DNA from: JAAYCI01 sp964370045
Lineage (GTDB): Bacteria; Bacillota; Clostridia; Oscillospirales; Ruminococcaceae
Assembly: GCA_964370045.1 (NCBI GenBank)
Contig: CAYJGZ010000023.1
Coordinates: 1-24,023 of the forward strand
DNA length: 24,023 nt
Direction of reading: 5' to 3'
How positions within the stretch are numbered: the stretch's first letter is position 1; every line of letters starts with the position of its first letter. Under the pieces are notes generated by a model. That model was not told the DNA's origin, did no database searches, and worked only from the letters and a program-made list of their open reading frames with translations. Shown here piece after piece: positions 7,587-12,962 of the stretch. Made by a program: the position numbers and the translations under genes.

Positions 7587-8597
7587 TTAGGCAATCACCT
7601 CATCCTTTCCGCCCTTGCTGATAACCAGCTCGCCCTCTTCCTCCAGCCTGCGTATGGTATCCACTATGCGCTGCTGTGCCTCTTCCACATCACGCATACG
7701 CACATTATGCAGATACTCCATGTCGCTGGAGATGGTCTCCTGGCTACGTTTTGACATATTTTGGAAGATAACACGAGACACCTCGGCGTTGCCCGCCTTA
7801 AGCGCCACGGCCAGGTCTTTTGTATCCACATCACGCAGAAAGCGCTGTATGGAAATATCGTCCAGATGTATAATATCCTCGAACACGAACATGAGCTTGC
7901 GGATGTTTTCGGCAAGCTCGGGGTCCTTGACACCCAGCTCGTCGAAGATTTTCTTTTCGGTACTGCGGTCCACCGTGTTCATAATCTCCGCAACGTACGG
8001 CACGCCGCCGATTTCCATCAGGTCCACCGAGACGATGTTGCCAAACTTCTTCTCCAGCGTCTGCTCCACCACATTTATCACGCTGGGCGAGGCTCTGTCG
8101 AGGTTCGCAATACGCTCCACCACCTCAATGCGCACATCGTCCGAAAGCTCACCTATCACCATGCTGGCTTGGTCTGCCCTTGCGTAGGATAGTATAAGCG
8201 CAATAGTTTGCGGATGCTCACTTTGAAGTATGGACAAAAGGTTTTTATAGTCCGCTTTGCGCACAAAGTCGAACGCTTTTGTGCGCAGGCTCTTGGACAC
8301 CCTTTCCATAAGGTTTGCCGCCTGCTGTGGGCCAAACGCCTTTTCCAGCACATCACGTGCGTAGTCCACGCCGCCCTCCGAAATGACCTTTTGGGTCACA
8401 CAAAGGCCGTAAAAGTCGTCCATGATTTCCTTCAGCTCTTCGGGCGGTAGCGCCTGCATTCTCGCCACTTCCAAAGATAGCTGCTCTATCTCTTCCTCAC
8501 GCAGGTACTTGTACACCTCCGCCGCCTCGTCTTTACCCAGCGACACAATAACGGCGGCGGCACGTGCTTTGTTTGTCATGGTACCGGCTGTTGCCAT
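7587..8597 (-). CDS. fliG: Flagellar motor switch protein FliG
   Basis: Rotor protein of the C-ring that turns against MotA and transmits the switch signal from FliM. The 336 residues show the three normal domains: an N-terminal FliF-binding part beginning TNKARAAAVIVSLGKDEAA, a middle FliM-binding part with the EHPQTIA motif at residues 127-133, and a C-terminal torque domain (LDDISIQRFLRDVDTKDLAVALK and NMSKRSQETI). Charged torque-helix residues are present. ATG 8597 lies 3 bases after the fliF stop with AAGGGGAG 6 bases upstream, so the two rotor genes are tightly coupled. Confidence 0.98.
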   Translation of the reverse strand: MATAGTMTNKARAAAVIVSLGKDEAAEVYKYLREEEIEQLSLEVARMQALPPEELKEIMDDFYGLCVTQKVISEGGVDYARDVLEKAFGPQQAANLMERVSKSLRTKAFDFVRKADYKNLLSILQSEHPQTIALILSYARADQASMVIGELSDDVRIEVVERIANLDRASPSVINVVEQTLEKKFGNIVSVDLMEIGGVPYVAEIMNTVDRSTEKKIFDELGVKDPELAENIRKLMFVFEDIIHLDDISIQRFLRDVDTKDLAVALKAGNAEVSRVIFQNMSKRSQETISSDMEYLHNVRMRDVEEAQQRIVDTIRRLEEEGELVISKGGKDEVIA

Positions 8598-8600
8598 AAG

Positions 8601-10214
8601 CTACTCCCCTTCCTTCAGCCAGTTGCGCAGGAGGTTTGCCGTAATCTCCGGGTTGTTTCGGGCAAACTCCCGCACCTCGTTGGCAATGGCGTTTTCGCTC
8701 TGGTCTCCAATAGCGGCATTTTTGAGTTGCTTTTTGCGCTCCTCGATTTCCGCCTGAATACGCTCCGCTTCCTCCTGCTCCGCAAGCAGCTCCGCCTGCT
8801 CCAGCGCAAGGCGCTTCTTCTTCGCCTTGCCACGCAGAATAAGTATGATGACAAGCGCAATAATAAGCAGTAAAAGCGCACCTGCCGCAATGTAAATATA
8901 GAATATATCTATGCCAAAAAGCGTACCCAGCCCCTCTATCGGCTCCTCCGGCGCTTCCTGCGCAATGGCGAAGTTTGTCACGCCCACGTTGTCCACATCA
9001 ATGCCGGTGGCCTGTGCCACCATCAGGCGAATTTGCTGAACTTCCTGTGCATCCAGCGTGTCGTTTATGCCCACAGATATAGTGGCGTTGGCAAGCTTTG
9101 GCCCATCTTGGGTAATTTGCTCCAGCACATAGCTCACAGCAAACTCACGGTACTGTGCATAATCAACAGTGTCTATTGCGCCGTCGCCGTTAAGGTCCAC
9201 ATACACGGGCACGTCGGTGTTGTCCGTCTCTCCCGCAACGCCCTCGGCGTACTGCCCAAGACCCATCTGTGCGTTTATTTCTTCATAGTCCACCACGCCG
9301 TGGATGGTATCCTCCAGCGGTATGTACTCCTTCATTTCGGTTACTACCGCATCAAAGTCCAGCTCCACGCTGCACGAAATACGGAAGTCCTCGCTGTCGG
9401 GGTAGGGTAGCGAAATCATGTTTTGAGCTTTTTGGATAAGGTCCTGCTCCACCTCGGTTTCAAGGCCCATGCGCTCCAAAAATTGCGAGGTCGCCATGGC
9501 GTCCACATCGTACTCTTCGCCCGCACCCGCCAAAAGGCCTCCGTTTTGGTCTACCACCACCACCTCTTCGGGGGCAATACCCACGGAGGAGCCCACCATG
9601 TGGCGAATAGCATCCACCTGGCTTTGCGCCATCACATACCCCGGCATCAGCGTAAGGCTCACACTGCCCGTGTTTTTTGTGGCTTCCGCATCCCACGCCC
9701 TGTCCGAGTCTTCGCTTATATTCAGCGTAACAATGGCATTTTGCACACCTGTATACGTCTTTATGGTATCCTGCAAGCGGTTTTGCCACTGCTGAATTTG
9801 GTACTCACGTTTTTCAAACTCAGTGGTGGTAAGGCCACTTGCCTGCGCAAAGACATTATAGTCCAGCGTGGTGCTGGGAATCCCCTGCAACGCCAGCTGC
9901 GCCATCGCATTGTTAGTTTGGTTAGATGGCACCTCCAGCTGGCCTGTGCTGTTTATGCGGGATGGTATTCCGGCCACCTCAAGCACAGACACCGCACTCA
10001 CGCTCTCATCGCTACCCATTCCCTCATACAGCACCACATAGCGTCCGCCATAGTTGTTCAAAAACACCATAAGACCCAACGCCAATGCGATGAGCCCGAT
10101 AGCAATGTACAGTATTTTCTTTTTCCGCTTGGGGTCTTGTTCTTTCCAGGTGTCACGCACCTTACCGAACGCCTGTTTTACCTGGCCACCCACTTTGGTA
10201 ACACGCTCGTTCAT
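8601..10214 (-). CDS. fliF: Flagellar MS-ring protein FliF, with a dockerin-like Ca2+ loop
   Basis: Membrane ring protein on which rotor and export gate assemble; 537 residues. Transmembrane segment 1 is about residues 34-52 and segment 2 about 438-460. The cytoplasmic tail ends in ANLLRNWLKEGE, the FliG-binding peptide. The ring-building region contains YEGMGSDESVSAVSVLEVAGIPSR, LALQGIP and TVTL-type strands (AIVTLNISEDS). Unusually, residues 340-351 read DLNGDGAIDTVD, a complete EF-hand/dockerin-style calcium loop, set in the extracytoplasmic part just before the conserved segment leading to segment 2. ATG 10214 has AGAAGGG close upstream; an in-frame TTG at 10235 is possible. A 349-base gap separates it from fliE, longer than usual. 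Confidence 0.96.
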   Translation of the reverse strand: MNERVTKVGGQVKQAFGKVRDTWKEQDPKRKKKILYIAIGLIALALGLMVFLNNYGGRYVVLYEGMGSDESVSAVSVLEVAGIPSRINSTGQLEVPSNQTNNAMAQLALQGIPSTTLDYNVFAQASGLTTTEFEKREYQIQQWQNRLQDTIKTYTGVQNAIVTLNISEDSDRAWDAEATKNTGSVSLTLMPGYVMAQSQVDAIRHMVGSSVGIAPEEVVVVDQNGGLLAGAGEEYDVDAMATSQFLERMGLETEVEQDLIQKAQNMISLPYPDSEDFRISCSVELDFDAVVTEMKEYIPLEDTIHGVVDYEEINAQMGLGQYAEGVAGETDNTDVPVYVDLNGDGAIDTVDYAQYREFAVSYVLEQITQDGPKLANATISVGINDTLDAQEVQQIRLMVAQATGIDVDNVGVTNFAIAQEAPEEPIEGLGTLFGIDIFYIYIAAGALLLLIIALVIILILRGKAKKKRLALEQAELLAEQEEAERIQAEIEERKKQLKNAAIGDQSENAIANEVREFARNNPEITANLLRNWLKEGE

Positions 10215-10273
10215 GCAACCCTTCTCTCGCAACAAACCTCACGTACTTGGGTTTGTCATCCAAAAGTTTATTG

Positions 10274-10301
10274 TCTATATTAAGTAAAGTAAAAATCCCA
10301 A
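10274..10301 (-). promoter_or_regulatory. Weak candidate sigma-A promoter ahead of fliF
   Basis: On the minus strand TTGGGA (10296-10301), a 16-base AT-rich spacer, then TATAGA (10274-10279), each 4 of 6 to consensus. It would give a leader of about 55 bases that includes the stem near the fliF ribosome site. Support is limited to this match and to the unusual length of the gap. Confidence 0.28.
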
Positions 10302-10522
10302 TATCATCAAAGCGGCTTTCACCGTTTGAACACATTCCACACGAAATCTTCTTTGCACAATACGGTGTAATCCTCCAAAAACACACATGCTTTCGCCATT
10401 CAACGGACACAAAGCACCCCCTACCACAAGACAGGGTAAATCTTATGTTATTTCGGCTTTTTCAAACACTATCTCATCGGCAGATAGCCTTCTCATGAAA
10501 GATTACTCGACAAAACCCATCA

Positions 10523-10541
10523 ACGCAGGTATCCCCTGCGT
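10523..10541 (-). repeat. Stem-loop after fliE
   Basis: Perfect 7-base stem ACGCAGG/CCTGCGT with a 5-base loop, 23 bases downstream of the fliE stop. No proper U-tract follows on the minus strand (TGATGGGTTTTG), so it could be a weak terminator or an mRNA 3'-end protector at most. Confidence 0.4.
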
Positions 10542-10563
10542 GCCAAACAAAAACGCTAACAAG

Positions 10564-10887
10564 CTAAATCTGTATCCGCATCAGCTCATTATACGCTTGA
10601 ATCGCACTGCTTGCAAGCCCCGATGCGTAGCTTATCGCCGTGGAGCTTTTCAGCGAATCAATAGCACCCGTGTGCAAATCGTCCGTACTGCCAAGGGCAA
10701 GGTTGTACATATTTTGGCTGGAGGTTTCTCCCGTCACCGCCATATTTTGAATTGCATCCTGCAAAATCCCCGCAAAGGAGCCACCCGCCTGCTGGTCTGC
10801 AACAGGGTTTACCCCACCGCCTGCGCCCACCTCGGTGATAGACTGCATGGTGGGAAGGCTACTAATCGGAACAATAAAGTTGCTCAT
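10564..10887 (-). CDS. fliE: Hook-basal body protein FliE
   Basis: FliE joins the MS ring and export gate to the proximal rod. The 107-residue product has the normal size. Its features are a Ser/Gly-rich N-terminus, the SFAGILQDAIQNM helix, the NMYNLALGSTDDLHTGAIDSL segment typical of FliE (loop 'G..dDlh'), and a C-terminal helix ending AIQAYNELMRIQI. ATG 10887 lies 4 bases from GAGGTG; an in-frame GTG at 10899 falls inside that site and is rejected. It follows flgC with a 132-base gap in which nothing clear is seen. Confidence 0.94.
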   Translation of the reverse strand: MSNFIVPISSLPTMQSITEVGAGGGVNPVADQQAGGSFAGILQDAIQNMAVTGETSSQNMYNLALGSTDDLHTGAIDSLKSSTAISYASGLASSAIQAYNELMRIQI

Positions 10888-11019
10888 CGTGCACCTCACG
10901 TTGTTGTGGTTTTTTATTGTGTATAAAATTCGACTCAGAGGGCAAACATCCTGATCATCTCACAGACATTTCGCCCACACTTGCGAGTAAATCAGAAAAA
11001 CATCGCTCTATCAAAAGCT

Positions 11020-11481
11020 CTATCTTGTCAGTTCCGCCGCTTTCATTGCCATCGCCTTAATTATTTCCAGCGTGGATATATTCGCCTCGTAGCTGCGAGA
11101 GGCCGCCATCAGGTCCACGATTTCCTCCGCCCTGTCAACATTGGGCATCAGCACATAGCCATCCTCGTCCGCATCCGGGTGGGAGGGGTCATACACGGGG
11201 ATAAAGTCGCTTTCATCCTCAATGACCTCCTGCACACGCACACCGCCACCCGACTGACCACTTTGCTCAAGAACCGGGCTTCTTCCGGTGGAGGCCTGCT
11301 CCAGCATGGACTGAAAGTCCAGCCCACGCTCCTCAAACACCACAAGCCGCCTGCGGTACGGCTCGCCGTCCTCGGTGCGAGTAGTGTTGATGTTTGCTAT
11401 ATTCTGCCCAATAATGTCCATGCGAAAACGCTCGGCCGTAAGCGCCGAAGCGGTAATGTCCATAGTGCTCAAAAATGACAT
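11020..11481 (-). CDS. flgC: Flagellar basal-body rod protein FlgC
   Basis: Proximal rod subunit in the cell wall layer. The 153-residue product has the N-terminal rod motif FRMDIIGQNIANINTTRT and the family hallmark segment VYDPSHPDADEDGYVLMPNV, followed by EEIVDLMAASRSYEANI. The C-terminal helix runs to KAAELTR. ATG 11481 was chosen over an upstream in-frame codon at 11511 because MSFLSTMDITASALTAERFRM matches the usual start and AAGGTGGTGA precedes it. It is the second gene of the operon after flgB. Confidence 0.97.
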   Translation of the reverse strand: MSFLSTMDITASALTAERFRMDIIGQNIANINTTRTEDGEPYRRRLVVFEERGLDFQSMLEQASTGRSPVLEQSGQSGGGVRVQEVIEDESDFIPVYDPSHPDADEDGYVLMPNVDRAEEIVDLMAASRSYEANISTLEIIKAMAMKAAELTR

Positions 11482-11526
11482 TGATGTCACCACCTTAATA
11501 ATTTGAAACAAATATCACACAAATTC

Positions 11527-11552
11527 AGCAGAGAAACAACAAATTTCTCGCT
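11527..11552 (-). repeat. Stem-loop between flgB and flgC
   Basis: AGCGAGAAA pairs with TTTCTC(t)GCT around a 7-base loop, a 9-base stem with one bulge, in the 110-base AT-rich gap between flgB and flgC. There is no U-tract behind it in the operon direction. Confidence 0.4.
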
Positions 11553-11591
11553 AATGTATGCACAAAAACACCTTAGTAAGCTTAGCCAAAC

Positions 11592-12005
11592 TCACCCTCG
11601 CATGTTGCTTATAACAGTACCTATGTTCTGGTAGTGGCCGGATATTCTGTCCAGCAGATAGCTGTACTGCGCATATGTCTGCCACAGCTCCGCCTGCTGT
11701 TCTTCCAGCGAGACGTTGTTGCCGTCCACCCTTATGGTGCTGTCCTCGTGCTGTGTCACCGTTGTCCTATAGCTTGCGCTCGCATCGGTGTCCACATCCA
11801 CATCATCATCCGACGCTGCGGCCTCAGCGGAGCGCTCGCTGAGCTTTGCGCGCTCACCACTCAACACCTGCTCAAAGCTCACTGTCGAAGCTTTGAAATT
11901 CGGCGTATCTATGTTCGCCATATTGTTGGAGATAACCTGCGTTTTCATCCACAAAGCATCTAAGCTTGCCTCTGCCGCCTGTGTGGCCCCTGTGTCAAAC
12001 AACAT
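11592..12005 (-). CDS. flgB: Flagellar basal-body rod protein FlgB
   Basis: Proximal rod subunit and first gene of the early operon. The 137-residue product has the rod/hook N-terminal motif VISNNMANIDTPNFKAS and the C-terminal segment VSLEEQQAELWQTYAQYSYLLDRISGHYQNI, both typical of FlgB. An acidic stretch (SDDDVDVDTDAS, about residues 65-76) sits in the variable middle. ATG 12005 is preceded by AGGTGGGG at 7 bases, and a good sigma-A promoter lies about 40 bases further up. As in Bacillus, it would lead the long fla/che transcript. Confidence 0.97.
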   Translation of the reverse strand: MLFDTGATQAAEASLDALWMKTQVISNNMANIDTPNFKASTVSFEQVLSGERAKLSERSAEAAASDDDVDVDTDASASYRTTVTQHEDSTIRVDGNNVSLEEQQAELWQTYAQYSYLLDRISGHYQNIGTVISNMRG

Positions 12006-12048
12006 AATACTACCCCACCTATGTCAAGTTTACACTTCTCTGCCAATA

Positions 12049-12077
12049 ATCATATCACTATGCTTGTAAAATATCAA
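12049..12077 (-). promoter_or_regulatory. Sigma-A promoter of the flgB operon
   Basis: On the minus strand TTGATA (12072-12077), a 17-base spacer, then TATGAT (12049-12054) preceded by TGA, an extended -10. Each hexamer matches consensus at 5 of 6. The expected start is near 12042, giving a leader of roughly 37 bases before the flgB ATG. It matches the SigA control known for the Bacillus fla/che operon. Confidence 0.7.
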
Positions 12078-12138
12078 TACCTGTATCTTTCATTACATGT
12101 GAAAATATCTCGGCTGAATTGTTCATTTTGTCACAGAG

Positions 12139-12192
12139 TAATGCTATTTTTTTAGTCAAAGCATTATGTATTTACATATATGGACATATGTC
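12139..12192. promoter_or_regulatory. Cluster of inverted repeats upstream of the flgB promoter
   Basis: Three neighbouring inverted repeats: TAATGCT/AGCATTA (12139-12145 and 12160-12166), TATGTA-TT-TACATA (12165-12178) and the perfect palindrome GACATATGTC (12183-12192). They lie 60-115 bases upstream of the flgB -35 box. The layout suits binding of one or more dimeric regulators, but no known operator consensus was recognised. Confidence 0.4.
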
Positions 12193-12312
12193 ATGCCTAT
12201 AGCCATATACACTTTTGCTCGAATTTTCACAAGCAAGGGAGGCAGAACACACACCAAGCAGGCAACCGTCTTGAAAAAAGCACACAGACTCATAATTACA
12301 GTGTTTTGGCTC

Positions 12313-12360
12313 AAAAAAAATGTGGACACCCCATCCTTTTACCGGACGAGCTATCCACAT
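12313..12360 (-). terminator. Rho-independent terminator after fliS
   Basis: On the minus strand ATGTGGA pairs with TCCACAT, with further pairing CTCGTCC/GGATGGG inside around the loop GGTAAAA, and a run of eight T follows directly. It lies about 95 bases after the fliS stop and separates the fliD-fliS unit from the flgB operon. Confidence 0.88.
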
Positions 12361-12453
12361 CTCATATTTAATATATCAATGCTAAGGTCTTGCCGCATAA
12401 TGTTTTTCTATGGCGCAAGCCTCACTGCTCGCCGGCGCACCACACGCACAAAG

Positions 12454-12852
12454 CTATACCGAGCCACCCATAGAGAGCATCGTACGCGAAGAGCGGTTCA
12501 TCTTAGTACACTGGCTGTACGTATTGCGCAATTCTCGAATAAGCGGCGCAACATCGTCAAGATTTTTCGTGTCTCTTTTCACTCCCGCTATCACAATCTG
12601 CGTCTCAAAAAAGTTATACAGCTTTGAAAGAGCGGTGGAGACCGAATACTTAAAGTCCAAAACACTACGCAAATAGCGGATAATCTTCGTCGCCTTATCT
12701 ATCGCTTTTTGCATATCCTCCGTGTTTCCACTGATGATAGCATAGTGCGCAATCTCTATCTGCTTCAGCGTTTCATCGTACAATTTCAGCAACATATCAC
12801 CTTGGGTCATGGTGCTCACCATCTGCCGCTGATACTTTTCATAAGGGTTCAT
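12454..12852 (-). CDS. fliS: Flagellin export chaperone FliS
   Basis: Cytosolic chaperone that binds the C-terminus of flagellin before export; in Bacillus it also assists FliW. The 132-residue helical product begins MNPYEKYQRQMVSTMTQGDMLLKLYDETLKQIEIA, the usual FliS N-terminus. Helix 2-3 residues AIDKATKIIRYLRSVLDF also fit. ATG 12852 has GAGGG 8 bases upstream and is preferred over ATG 12897, which lies next to the hairpin arm and would add 15 atypical residues. It follows fliD, as in most flagellated bacteria. Confidence 0.95.
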   Translation of the reverse strand: MNPYEKYQRQMVSTMTQGDMLLKLYDETLKQIEIAHYAIISGNTEDMQKAIDKATKIIRYLRSVLDFKYSVSTALSKLYNFFETQIVIAGVKRDTKNLDDVAPLIRELRNTYSQCTKMNRSSRTMLSMGGSV

Positions 12853-12898
12853 ATTATTTCCCTCTCTCCCTTGGTTAAGGCTCAAATCCACCTTCATG

Positions 12899-12962
12899 AA
12901 TATTGTGCTTTGTAAAGGCTATCCTTTAATCTTCCCCACAACAAAGCCTCTTGCACAATATT
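12899..12962 (-). repeat. Large stem-loop between fliD and fliS
   Basis: The arms AATATTGTGC and GCACAATATT (12899-12908, 12953-12962) are a perfect 10-base inverted repeat. The next bases GCTTTGT/ACAAAGC also pair, and inside is a perfect TAAAGG-ctat-CCTTTA hairpin. One arm overlaps the fliD stop codon. No U-tract follows it on either strand, so it is not a normal terminator; it may be an RNase-resistant or processing structure that sets the fliD:fliS ratio. Confidence 0.65.

Larger units (their letters stand above)
10215..10563 (-). other. Non-coding stretch between fliE and fliF
   Basis: This 349-base stretch holds no convincing gene. It contains a 7-base hairpin (ACGCAGG/CCTGCGT, 10523-10541) 23 bases after the fliE stop, a CTATCT/AGATAG hairpin (10469-10487), a weak sigma-A-like promoter (10274-10301) and an ACAAACC/GGTTTGT stem (10232-10256) that would cover a GAGG sequence just upstream of fliF. 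Two GCCGA-type -10 motifs (GCCGATGA and GCCGAAAT on the minus strand) are present but lack a TAAA at the right distance. A leader controlling fliF is a reasonable guess. Confidence 0.5.
12006..12453 (-). other. Non-coding stretch between fliS and flgB (terminator, operators, promoter)
   Basis: 448 bases with no convincing gene. Reading in the minus direction it contains the fliS terminator, an AT-rich region with three inverted repeats (12139-12192) and the flgB promoter (12049-12077). This is where the early flagellar operon would be controlled. A perfect TTGACA at 12022-12027 is too close to the flgB start to serve as its -35. Confidence 0.75.

Noticed and set aside
10162..10410. An 82-codon minus-strand open frame crossing the fliE-fliF gap into fliF
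   Set aside because: Overlaps the fliF start in another frame, has no protein-like pattern and no fitting ribosome site.
10454..10487. Sigma-28 -10 motifs GCCGATGA and GCCGAAAT in the fliE-fliF gap
   Set aside because: No TAAA at about 15 bases upstream of either motif; the bases there read TTTC and TGAG.
10215..10563. Possible c-di-GMP (GEMM-type) riboswitch ahead of fliF
   Set aside because: The sequence GCCGATGA and a hairpin looked suggestive, but the conserved GEMM core segments (such as GGCAAACC and GACGCAAAG) are missing.
12022..12027. Perfect TTGACA -35 box close to flgB
   Set aside because: Its -10 would fall inside the flgB coding region; the promoter at 12049-12077 is far better placed.
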